From Chara braunii (Eukaryota > Streptophyta > Charophyceae > Charales > Characeae), in NCBI GenBank assembly GCA_003427395.1, contig BFEA01000187.1:85601-121374 (forward strand): a stretch of DNA of 35,774 bases, in the 5' to 3' direction. Positions 1-10,382 of this stretch are shown piece by piece (position 1 is the first letter of the stretch; every line of letters begins with the position of its first letter). A model generated the notes under the pieces. It made no database searches. It saw only the letters and a list, made by a program, of their open reading frames with translations, and was not told the origin of the DNA. The translations under genes were made by a program, and so were the position numbers.

Positions 1-24
1 AGAGAGAGAGAGAGAGGGGGGGGG

Positions 25-57
<33 letters not shown>

Positions 58-70
58 ACGCGCGCGCCCC
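1..70. repeat. Compound GA/CT/CG microsatellite
   Basis: A GA run passes into a G run, then a CT run, then alternating CG with one A. The window therefore starts inside simple sequence. No gene is visible here. Confidence 0.95.
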
Positions 71-524
71 TACGGCGCGCCAAAAAGCAACGACGGTTTC
101 TTCTTTTATTTAGTTTTTTTTCTTGTGTTTATAATTTTTTTTTTTTTCTTATTGTGTGAGTAACAACCCGTACTTGGCGGGCTCCGGCCAAGAAGGAGCG
201 ACCGGGCCTTCCCTTGGCCGACCTCCCTAAGGCTGCGGCGCTTATATGGGAAATCCCGCGGCCGATAGCTGAGCGAGGTACTGGTGGTTTAAACCACTAG
301 TACCTTTCCGCCGTGGGAAAATAGGGAAAACTGGCAGTTCTCCCAAACTCCTGAATATTCAGAGGTCGGGCCCGAAGACGACTGCCATTGATAAATCTGA
401 TCAGCGGTCGTCATTTCATTTCGGCCTCTGAAAAGGTCGGACGCCTACCCGAGGCCCGTTATTTTCCCAAGCGGCAAAGATAACCAATTCAATTACCTGT
501 CAAATATGGACAGGACGGCCTTTC
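71..524. other. Unassigned intergenic sequence
   Basis: T-rich at first, then mixed composition with several short inverted repeats. The clearest is at 277-304. I see no open frame that looks like protein and no RNA gene I recognise. Confidence 0.5.
277..304. repeat. Near-perfect 28-bp palindrome
   Basis: The left arm 277-290 and right arm 291-304 pair along 14 positions with a single G-T wobble and no spacer; the centre is TTTAAA. As DNA it is a cruciform-capable palindrome, as RNA a hairpin. Function unknown. Confidence 0.8.
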
Positions 525-910
525 AGGCCTTTTTTATTGTCATTATAGTATTACGGGGAACCCCGTAGCAGCCACATTCGTGCTCAAGCCTCCAACGAGG
601 GAACAGGTGGGAGATGCACCCACCAGCAGGTGTGATACCTGCTACAGCAGGTGGGCGATACCGGCCAGGGGTCAGCCGGTAGCATCAGGACCGATCTTCT
701 TCCATGGGCTAGTCACTGTGCCTCCCCTCCGGTCTCCTCCCCCTATGAACATCAGCAGTCTCTGCTCAATGCCACTTGGGGGGACCAACGGCGTATCTCT
801 AGGTGGCGGGCGCCAAGCTTGCCCAGGAAGGTGCATGAGGCCAATGGGGATTGAACAGAAGACCTCCTGAATGCCACTTGCGTGCCTTACCACCTGAGCT
901 AGGCCACTGG
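525..910 (-). mobile_element. Probable tRNA-derived SINE
   Basis: Read on the minus strand, 901-884 carries an A-box-like sequence, TAGCTCAGGTGGTAAGGC, and 857-847 carries a B-box-like TGTTCAATCCC about 30 bases further on. This is the order and rough spacing of the internal RNA polymerase III promoter of a tRNA. The sequence then runs on for over 300 bases into a non-tRNA body and reaches an AATAAAAAA tail near 525-540. A tRNA-like head, unrelated body and A-rich tail is the plan of a SINE. The exact ends are inferred and I did not find a convincing target-site duplication. An isolated tRNA pseudogene is the alternative. Confidence 0.5.
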
Positions 911-1082
911 ATCCGTAGCACTTTTCTCCAGGGCTCGAAACGGACTGCACGCTAAAAAAAAAACGAATGAGCGCAGGCTCCTTTGGCTGGTGCCGCCAGC
1001 CATTTGGCTGCAGAGGCCAAGCCCCAAAAGGTGCGCACTACCTGTTTGCGTTTGTGAGGAGACGCATGCCAAAAGGGGACAC

Positions 1083-1083
<1 letters not shown>

Positions 1084-1155
<72 letters not shown>

Positions 1156-1156
1156 N

Positions 1157-1211
<55 letters not shown>

Positions 1212-1240
1212 AGTTTTCCTTGCACACACACACACACACA
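1084..1240. repeat. CT then CA compound microsatellite with an n gap
   Basis: An uninterrupted CT tract (1084-1155) is followed by a single n at 1156, then a CA tract to 1208, a short AATCAGTTTT spacer, and a second CA tract (1223-1240) followed by the same AATCAGTTTT word. The n marks an unresolved junction, so the tract lengths are unreliable. Confidence 0.95.
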
Positions 1241-1640
1241 ATCAGTTTTAGGCATGCTTGTTTTTCATTTTTCTCGCATTTTTTCTATGTGCTTTTTGTG
1301 TCTCTAGCGGAGCACCCTCTAGCAGTGCCAAACAGTCGGTGGTTCCTCGTTTGGAGTGCCAACTGCACTCTTAGGGGGGCTGCTCGGTTCGGGATGTCTG
1401 TGTTGCCTGTCGGTGATGACGGATGGTCGTCAGAGTGTCCCCCTGGCTCAGCGGGTGGTGGGAACCAACAGTCTGCGGGGTTCTATCGTGATGTGAGTAG
1501 GTCATGTGCTGCTTTGCTCCGTGTTGGATGTGTAGACTGTCTTGTCTGCGTGCTACCGTGGTCTTGTTGCCCGTGCCGCTTGCTTTGCAGGTCGTCCTTG
1601 CTACTCTGCTGCCTTGCCGCTTACCCGCGGGTCGTGCCTC

Positions 1641-1968
1641 CTGTGTCTTTTGCTCGCGTGCCTTGTGGTTTGGTAGCCTTGTGGCGGTGCCTCGCGCTTC
1701 GCTGCACAGTTGCTGAGCTGCTTGTCTGTGTGCTTTGTCGGCCTTCAGTGTCCCTTGCGTGCATGCCTTGTAGTTTGGTTGCCTTATTGGTGGTGCCTTG
1801 TGCTTCACTGCACGGTTGTCGAGCTGCTCGTCTGCTTGCCCTGTTGGCCTTCTGCGTTCTTTACTTGCTTGCGTGCTTTGTAGTCTGGTCGCCTTGCTGG
1901 CGTTGCCTTGCGCTTCACCGCATGGTTGCCCAGGTGCTCGTCCGCTTGCCCTGTCGTTCCTTGCAGTC
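1641..1968. repeat. Three diverged tandem units of about 109 bp
   Basis: Units begin near 1641, 1749 and 1858. They share the order GCGTGCCTTGT, then TTTGGT or CTGGT-GCCTT, then GCGCTTC or TGCTTC-CTGCA, then GCTGCTCGTCTGC-like words. Divergence between units is substantial. A long open frame (1220-2452) crosses the array, but it is a by-product of the repeat and reads as Cys/Leu-rich noise. Confidence 0.75.
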
Positions 1969-2342
1969 GTCTTTGGTGATAAGCAGTTGGGCTGCCTTTA
2001 CTATGTTGCCTGGTGCTCCACAGGGTTGTTGCCCGCTGCTATATCCCGTTTGGGGACAGTCTGCCTTCAACATGGGTCAAAGGGTTCATGACCCAAACCA
2101 TCAAATACGGGGATTTCGCAGATTGTCGAGGGTTCAGCCTCCTGATGAGTCGGTGCAATTCCGACGAAACAATCTTTCATCACCAACCTTTATTTTTTTC
2201 GGTCCTTCGACTTTCTTGGGGCTTGTATTTTTTTCGGTTTGCCTGTTTTGGTGTGTTTGTGTACCTGCTTGGTGTGCTTGTGTGTCGTCTGCCCTTCCAC
2301 CTCCCCTGTGCCCTCCAGCTTTTGTCCTTCGCTGTTGCTTGT

Positions 2343-2387
2343 CATCCCATGCCTTATCATGTCATGCCTTTTCATGTCATGCCTTTT
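2343..2387. repeat. Three 15-bp tandem units
   Basis: The unit CATGTCATGCCTTTT occurs at 2358-2372 and 2373-2387. A slightly changed copy lies at 2343-2357. It is a local minisatellite. Confidence 0.85.
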
Positions 2388-2390
2388 CAT

Positions 2391-4870
2391 TGCTTACATG
2401 GTGTCGTTGTGTGTTATCTGCCCTCCCGCCTCCCCCATGGCCTCCATCCTAAGTGCGACTTAGGAAACTGGTTGTGGTTAGCCACGGATATGTGAGGTAG
2501 CTTCAGAGAAGTAAAGTGGCAGTAGTGGTTTGCCTGTTTGGTTGTTTGTGTGTGGCCCAGCATTTTAAGCTGGCTAGGTAGCATGGATGGGTGGCAGTTG
2601 AAACGGCACATGATGCGCTAGGGGTGGACCTGGTGTACCACTGAAGGAGTGGAGTTGCATGGCGGATTCGTCGTGGGATCATTTCTGAACACACACACAT
2701 ACAAAAACAGAGGGTTGATCCCCGAGCACAGCAGGTATATAACAACTGACTTGCTATACAGATAACGACCCAAATATGGCTTCCAATTCCTTCTGAACTA
2801 TTGGTATGAAGACTCATGAAACTTGGTCTTGAACCTGGGACCTCTCGAACAAACATTCTGAACCTGGAGTGACTCTGTGTGTGAACCAGCAACGTTTCGC
2901 TTGGATTTTGGCTGAATGATGTAGGCATGTAAAATAATTTGTACCTGATCTCAGGAGCTTTGAACTCACGACCTTTGCGAGAAGTAGGGGTGACATATGC
3001 TTCCTATTTGGAAAAAAAGGGGGGGCCCCTGAATCTAGCGAATAATGCGGTCATGGTTATAACTATCGAAAATGATGAATGCACCGCAGCACCGGCCCCC
3101 CGACCGAAAGAGGGAAAGTAACGAATGTGTTTTTTTTTTCTTTTTTCTTACTTCTTTTTTTCCCTTGTATGGCAAAACGTAATACTAGTAGCTTCCAGGT
3201 ATTTAAGTAGGCGGTTAGCATTAGACTAATCCTCCTCCACCAGCGAGACATATGCGACTAATCTCGGGTATTATCGAAGGTAGTCCCAGGGGTTACGGCG
3301 TGTATCGTGCTCGCTTGTCTGGGTTGTCCCGATTGGCCCCGCTGTTGTTATGTCTGTGAATACGTCTTATCCCCTCTTAGCTGCGGCTACTCTTGCTGTT
3401 GGGTTGTCGGCCGTCCCCTTAGCCTCCCTACGCAGGCTCTCTATCGTTGTCTCTGCTACCATAGATGTTTCATGCTCCTTCATCCCACTTGGAGTACGTG
3501 TCGAGTACACACCACTCGTGACGATATCTCTTGGCTCTCACGAGTAGACGTGCAACCGGAGGTGAGGTTCTACCGTAAAACTCCCTAGATCTCCCTTTTC
3601 CACCGTTGTCACCCTTTTCCACCCGTTCCTGGGAGGAACAGTGACTATTTATATATACTAAGGTTCTCAAGAGTTGCCTATGCTTGCGTACTTACCTTGT
3701 GCTATCCTATTATGGACCTCTAACGAGCTAGTCTGTGGCATAACTAGCGAAAAGCATGTTTCAGGATGCATGCCACCACCCTAGCCTGTAAATATGCAAG
3801 TTTGTCTCACCTACTCTTTGTGTGGTAAATTGGTGAGGAATTCAACTATTGAGAACCATCATCTACTACTATTAGCGAACATTTTATATAATCAGGATGG
3901 TTGATTGCGTTGCGAAATAATGTCGGTCTAAATGCCTTTGTATACCATCGTATGCCATCGTATGTGGTATTGCTGTGGGTGACGTTGTTTTGTAGGGACG
4001 AGATGAGTGTCTGTTCATACTTCCCGTGATTCCGTTGAAGATCGCGTCTCTTTCGTTATTTTTTCGGTCCTCTTTCGTCGATTCTTCATTATTCTTTCGA
4101 TTCTCTCGATTCTCTTGATTTTCTCGAGGCTTTCGGGGTATTTGCCTACGTCGGGATACCTGTGGGGTGTGGCCTATATGTGGGGCTGTGGGAATGTCTG
4201 TTGTGCATGAACTGAGCCAGGCAATGCTAAAGGCGGACATATTGCGAGGCGCATGAACGTTCGATAGATGGTTCTTTGTGTTGCGGATACTAGGAGCAGT
4301 GGGGAGCTACTCGACTGTGGATCAATACTTGGTGTCGATGCTTACTATCGATCCTAATTGGCAATGATGATGAAGGGGAGTTTGTCGCACGGAGGGCCTC
4401 TACGTACGGAGGGTGATATCTCCGGGGATGTCGTGTGTGATACGTGGCTGTCAGATATGAGGTGTGGAAATTGGGCAGTTTTGGGGAGAACGATAATATG
4501 TTGATTGATGCTTAGAAGGGCTGACACGCGAGAAGGAGAAGGGGATGTGGGGATTATCAATATGAGGATCACTGGGTTATGAGATGGTGAGGGATGGATA
4601 GGGTCAGTATTCTGTGAAACGGAGGTGCCGATGCCGCATGCATGTGTCTTTCGTGTCGCTGTACGGTCCGTAGTTTCGTAGCCGGCGTCCTGTGCTCGCC
4701 AACACGTGGGATGATCTTGGCACAGGGATGGAGGTTATCGCCAACGAGTCTTTGCGGGTGGAGAGGGGAGAGATGGAAGAGGGGGGATGTGGTAGAGGGG
4801 GTGTGCTTGGTTCGGTTTCGTCTCAAACATGTTAAGGGTATACGTTAGAGATGGGGGTGGGGGTGGGGAC
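2391..4870. other. Gene-free stretch with scattered simple sequence
   Basis: I see no protein-like frame. There is a T-rich tract at about 3130-3165 and a patch of short TTCG/TCTCGATT words at about 4045-4130. On the minus strand near 2823-2840 there is a perfect B-box match, GGTTCAAGACC, but I could not find a matching A box, so I do not call a tRNA or SINE. Confidence 0.5.
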
Positions 4871-4873
4871 GAT

Positions 4874-4977
<104 letters not shown>

Positions 4978-4978
4978 N

Positions 4979-5982
4979 GGGGTTGGTGATCGGTCATGGT
5001 AGTGGATGTTTCCGTGATGGTGATCATCACCGTTGCGGGTCGGTTGCCATTAGGGGTGTTTCATGAACCTTTCGTTTTCTTTAATTTATTTTTTTTTCAA
5101 ACATGGCAAGTCGATGTTCGCATCTGTTAAAGCGAACATTTTATTGTATTGATTGATATGGATGATATCTACATCGTGTTGTCGCTTCCTTTTTATTCCG
5201 CTTTCATTTGCATTTATGAATGTTATGGTAAGGGGGATATAACGGGGTCAGGGATGCTTGCTTGAACAGATGGTTGATGACAAAGTGAGGGATGTTCACA
5301 CACGACATTGCAAATGTGCGAACCAAAGATGGCAATACAAATAACATACAACAACGTCGTGCAATTCTGTACTTTCCATTCGTCGTGAAAGATAAAGACA
5401 AGCCACGCAACATATATAATTTACACGATATTTTGTTAGATTGTTGTGTCTCGTACAAAAAAACAGCAGACGACGACACACGCTGCAAAAAATAAAGGTC
5501 TTCAAGGCAACTTCAATCTCAAGTTTAAAAAAACAGAACACACACGATGAAGACTCGACCACGTCACCCAGACACGTCACCCACGGTGGCACCATACTAC
5601 ACAACAACTACGATTGGCATGTGCACGCGCGTCACGTCGCCCCCGCCGACTACGCGTTGGACTGCGCCATCACCATCAACCCCAAGCGTCGACACCCTCC
5701 TGAACGGCGCACAGTACGAAACAAAACCGAATGAAACTGCCGACACACGCCGCCCAGTGCACGGCAACCCACAGCGAAACAGCAACCGCTGCTTCAACTC
5801 GCCATTTCTGGAAAACGGCCCCGCACACACAACGACCCCAACCTCAGACGACCACCCCTTCCAGGACAATACGCCTCCCACGTCGTCTGCTCCGATTTCT
5901 CGCCTGCTCCCCTCGTCGCCCGCTCCGATTTCTCGCCACAGCCACATCATCGCAGCCGCCCGCTCCGCACACTTGGCCGTGT
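4979..5982. other. Gene-free flank of the transposase
   Basis: AT-rich to about 5540, then C-rich and CpG-rich to the transposase stop. A frame of about 218 codons on the minus strand (5597-6253) is a shadow of the transposase in another frame. I did not find terminal inverted repeats of the element here. Confidence 0.4.
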
Positions 5983-7181
5983 TCACTGTGCACCCATTCT
6001 CCCCGCCATTGCGTTTCGCAGAATGAGCGCAATGCCATCCCCTGTCGACGACTCCATACACATCGGCCTCAAGGGCTGCTGCATCCCAAAATCCACCCTG
6101 CGACGTACATCGTCCGACCCGACCTCCCACAGTAGATTGTCGTCGAAGGGAATGCCTGCGTCGATGAGTATGCTGTGCAGAATGCAAACGGCGACGAATT
6201 GTTGCTGCAACATCTCCATGTTCGTCTTGTGCGAGCGAAGGAACAACCTCCACATGCCCTTCAGTCTGCCGAAAGCCCTCTCAACTGCTCCCCTCGCCGT
6301 CTTCTTCTTGTTGACGAAGCGCAACTCCGACGGGTGTTGTGAGAGACCATCGTAGGGGACGACTACCCATTCGGAGGGGGGATAATCATTGTCGCCCAGC
6401 AGATACCTGTTAGTCTGCACACCGAAAGGCAGCATAACAGGTGGACGAGTGAAAAAAGCTCCCCTGCCTCAGTGCACGCCCATAAACTTGACAGGTGCAC
6501 GATCCTCACGTCGTGGCAACTTCCCGGATAACCGACGAACGCATCCAGCACTCGCAAGTTTAGATCGACAACAACCTGCGCCTGGACAGAGAAACATCGT
6601 TTTCTATCGTAGTAGTCCTCCCCGGGGCAATTCGCTGGCTTGTCGATGAAGATGTGGGTGCACTCGATGCACCCATGGCAGTTAGGGAAACCCTTGTCAG
6701 TGAAAGCGCGCAAGACGACCGCCTTCTGCAGCCCCGTCGGCCAGGATATCTTGTCGGGGTACGCACTCCGCAACGCCGCAGTTACATCCCGCACAACCAC
6801 CAACCCAAAAGATCTGTCAATGTCGAAGCTGCAAGTCTCGCTCTCGTACGTCTCCCCCGACGCCCACCTGTACAAAGCGTACGCGACAATGTGGTCGGGC
6901 TGGAGGGGCTCCCTATAGAAAGTGACACGCCGTTCAAGGAAGGGAGACAAAGCTTCCGTGATCTCTCGGAACACACGTGGCGGTATGTGCAGCTTGTCCT
7001 TGAAGTTGTCCGCCGTCGCGTTGTCACATTGTCGCAGATCCTCCCACGTTCCGCCTATCCGTCGCTTCATCCACCACCTAGGCGTCGCTCTGGGAAATGC
7101 TCCACACCCCATGGCGTAGCACACTTGCAGCACGGTGTCGCAAATGGCACCACCGTCGGTCTCCCGAACCGGACGTGCCTA
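5983..7181 (-). pseudogene. PIF/Harbinger-type transposase (DDE_Tnp_4 / HARBI1-like), frameshifted
   Basis: The frame reads from about 7181 down to a TGA at 5983-5985, around 390 codons in two overlapping pieces (7133-6363 and 6435-5983). The family cuts and pastes DNA with an RNase-H-fold D-D-D/E site. Visible motifs in order: GCIECTHIFIDKP (first catalytic position), GYPGSCHDVRI (second Asp), LLGDNDYP (third), RGAVERAFGRLKGMWR (the conserved ERAFGRLK-type block) and VCILHSILIDAG. The first position is Glu (codon GAG, near 6670) where the family has Asp. A one-base shift separates the pieces, most simply a lost T in the six-T run at 6452-6457 (A-run on the plus strand). An in-frame TAG lies just upstream of 7181, so the N-terminus is missing, spliced or lost. 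No terminal inverted repeats or Myb-like partner gene were recognised. The family call is firm; the copy is probably inactive. Confidence 0.88.
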
Positions 7182-8012
7182 CCTTGGTAAGAAATGAACA
7201 ATCAGGGTGAGAATTGTGGTTGCGCTACGGCAAGCGCTAGTGAGAATGCGCTTGTGCCTTTCGCGCGCCTCGGCTGGTGAACGTGATCTAGCGTGTAGAC
7301 ACGCGCTTAGCAAGGTAGGAACGCACGACGCGGACCGCTTGTACCCCGACGGCGGAAGTAGGATTGTGGAGTGGAACATGAGGATTCAGTAGGGTTGCCT
7401 CTATAGACGGGAGGCTCTCTAACTGAACGCGTCGTCTGCGGAGGATCGCCACGTCAGGTACGTGGGATCGGATGCAACAACTCCTTCGATGTTGAGGTCG
7501 AAGGAGGGGCCAGAAGTGAACAGGGGGGAGTGATGCTTACTCCGCCTGTGAATACAACTAGGATGGCACGATGAAAGACGATGGACAGGGGGGACGAGCG
7601 CAGAGCTACAACAACGATTATAGAAACGAGGTATGAGGGTACAATTTCACTACTAAGAAGGTTAGTCTTCGTATTCCTCGTGTGTGAATGATTGAGCATG
7701 TGAATGAGCCCATTGGAGTAATCGAAGGTATCTTTGCGTTTCAATTGATCCTCCGGTTCTTTGTGGAAGAAATATTGGGCATCTAAATTTCTAAACATTG
7801 AGAAAGGAAGCATAGGCGCTTGAAATTGTATAGGATATTCGTAAGTGGGTGATTGTAATACTCTTGCTCGTAATGTCTTCGTCATAATCTGGAGCGGTGG
7901 AATTGCAAGTAATTTTGTTTCAATTGACAAGTAATCTTCCAGCCGTGGGATGAATGGAAATTTGGGCTTCTACTTTTTTCCAATATTCAGAACGGAAGCA
8001 CTTTTGTTTTTT
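7182..8012. other. Unassigned sequence with one unrecognised ORF
   Basis: A 158-codon frame on the minus strand (7930-7454) has no motif I recognise and reads as ordinary open sequence. Words around 7845-7875 resemble the repeat units further on (ATTCGTAAGTGGGTGATTGTAA versus the 8470 region), so the repeat family may begin here. Confidence 0.4.
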
Positions 8013-8555
8013 TCCGGGTAAAGGGGAGTGAGGGAGAAGCTGGCTTTCCACAATACTATGGTAATCGCTTGAATATGAATGAACTTCGTAAGTGAACACG
8101 GATACATAGCGCGCGAAAGGGCGATGAGGGGAACCGGACTTCCATCACGTTCGGAGTACCAACATCACGAACGTCGAACAGCGCTACATTGGCTTACATC
8201 GGGGTAAGGAGGGGGGGAACGGATCGTCGTAATCACTTTAATATGCATGCACTCAGTAAGAGAATACGTACACGTAGCAAGCGAATGGGTGATGAGGCGA
8301 ACCGGACTTACATCAAGTTCGGAGTACCAACACCACGAACGGTGCTACATTGGTTTACATCAGGTTAAGGGGGGGGAAACGGTTCGTCGTCTTCATCAAC
8401 GCAAAGGGGGTGAGGGAGGAATTGCCTTCTACATTGTTATGGTTATCGCTTGAACGTGGTATATGTTATACGTAAGCGGGCAATTGTAAGACTCTCCATC
8501 GATGCCACATTGGTTTACAGCGGGTTAACGGAAGGGAAACGGATCGTCACCTGGG
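8013..8555. repeat. Diverged tandem array, period about 160-168 bp
   Basis: The anchor GCTACATTGGYTTACATC occurs at 8183 and 8344, and in changed form at 8504. A second anchor, ACCGGACTT, occurs at 8133 and 8301 and is followed in both by TTCGGAGTACCAACA. A third, GTGAGGGAG followed by TATGGTTATCGCTTGAA-like sequence, occurs near 8030 and 8408. The units have many substitutions, so the array is old. Each copy also has GTTCG and CGAAC arms around the TTCGGAGTACC segment. Confidence 0.7.
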
Positions 8556-9240
8556 TGGGCAGTGGCTAGGTTATCTACATTGTCTGTCGGTTTAATCACG
8601 AGTTGGGTCAAACTGGTCCGTTAGAATGCTATTGCAACTAATGAGGTGCTACACATGTGATTCGTGAGTGAATGAGAAGCAAATGCGGAGCCAATTACAT
8701 TAGGTTTCGCCAGATCAAGAGGGGAGGCTAATCGTCATAAGACAATCGACCTTCTACTTCCAATAGGGTTTCTTTTGGAATCATAGTGTTCGGGTCTTAC
8801 CCCTTTTGACATCACATTCGGAGTCACAATTATCAGCGATTAAGGGGGGCTTTGCCAGGATATTCGAATATGTTTGAATACGGCAACATGAACGATGTCT
8901 GGGAACAAGAATGTAAACAGAGCACCCATCTGCGATCAGCTTAGTGTGTTTAGGGAAAAGTCTAAGTAGAGGGTGTGACATATAAGGCGCCAAGAAGAAG
9001 GAGATAGGAAGGACACATAAACAACGAGGAAAGAGAGGAGTGAGGGAGGAGCAAACAGGTGTCAACAACTAAGAGCTAAAATTTGGGAAAGATTGTTCCT
9101 AAGCTACCCCCTTCTCTCGCAACCTCTCCCTGTCGAACCGGTTTCTCCCCTTGCATCCTATTATGATCCTAATATACGAGAAAATAAAAGAAATACATAC
9201 ATAAACAACAATAATTAGAAAGTAAAAGAAATGAGTTAAG
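8556..9240. other. Gene-free stretch
   Basis: AT-rich sequence with no protein-like frame and no repeat that I could define. Confidence 0.4.
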
Positions 9241-9480
9241 AGCGTGTGTTGGGAGGTTGTTTGGTAGGTGAGGGGGTTGTGAGGACGGGAGTATAGGTGA
9301 CAGGTAGGTGGGAAACTGGGGGGTGGTTGGTTGTCTGGCAAGCAGGGTAGGCTCGTGGGAGGGGTGGTGGGTGGGTGGGCTGGTTGGTGGGCTGGTTGGT
9401 TGGTTGGACTGCTGGTGGTAGGTTAGGGGGTTGGATGGTCGGTTGGACTGTTGGTTGAAGTGTCTGAAGGGGGCAAAAGG
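9241..9480. repeat. G-rich GGTT/GGTG cryptic repeat
   Basis: Irregular GGTTGGTT, GGTGGGTG and GGGTTG words fill about 240 bases with almost no C on this strand. Several GGG runs could form G-quadruplexes. The complementary strand gives proline/threonine-rich open frames, which are artefacts of the repeat. Confidence 0.75.
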
Positions 9481-10382
9481 GTCCCCTAAGCAAAGTCCAG
9501 GATTAACAGAGATATCACAATCACATCAATATGCCGTGTATAGTACACCATCAACGAAGCCACCGGTTAAAGGAATCGACATTGATGATTAGAGGAGCTA
9601 TGCGACAAATAGCAGCAAGGCAATTGCATACGCTGGATAGGACAGTGTTGGCAGCAAGACAGAAGCAAGGAAAAAAGGGCAAGGAAAATTCAACAGAAGT
9701 ATAAATGTTGGAAGGAGAAATCCTCACGGCAGAGGAACAAAAGGAGCAGAAGGGTCACAAAGAAAATTTGGTACAGGACACGGAACATGCCTATACAAAC
9801 CAGGATTAGAATGAACATCAAGGAGAAGTGACCATCAATCCCCTTTTTAATCAATATGATATGAGGGAGAAAAAAATACCGGAAGTCCTATCATTGACAG
9901 GCTCCACACAGCAAATAGGGGGGTTGGAGATGAAACACGTGTTTGCACAAGGTAATGGAGTGGTTCTGAATTACAGACAGCAAAGGTTGTCAATATCAAA
10001 TCAATTCCCAAGAGGTAGCAGAGGAAACATGGTGTTTCAGGCAGGCTCCTCGTGGGGTAGAATACAAGAGCTGAGAAGAGAAAAAGGAGGAGAAAGAGAT
10101 TGCGCTTGTTCCCAACACTGGTTCTCAAGAGCAATTACAAAATCAGGGGAGGTCATTTCCAATCCAGGACAAGGTGCAACAGAAAGATGCTTCTTCCCCT
10201 TGGGTGTAGTGTGTGAAAGGGAACCTCATAATCCAGGAGTTAGAAATCAAAAGGCAGGGGGAGCAAACACAACCATTAAAGATACTCCTGCGTAATCTCC
10301 CAACATCAAAGATTTTTCTTCTCTCCAAATTCATTATCTCTTCAAAGATTCGGGTAATTGATTTGGGGGGGGGGGGGGGGAA

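Noticed and set aside
1220-2452. Open frame of 410 codons on the plus strand
   Set aside because: It crosses a CA microsatellite and a 109-bp tandem array. The translation is Cys/Leu-rich repeat noise in every frame, and the start is non-ATG.
5597-6253. 218-codon frame on the minus strand
   Set aside because: It overlaps the transposase C-terminus in another frame; the transposase motifs are in the other register.
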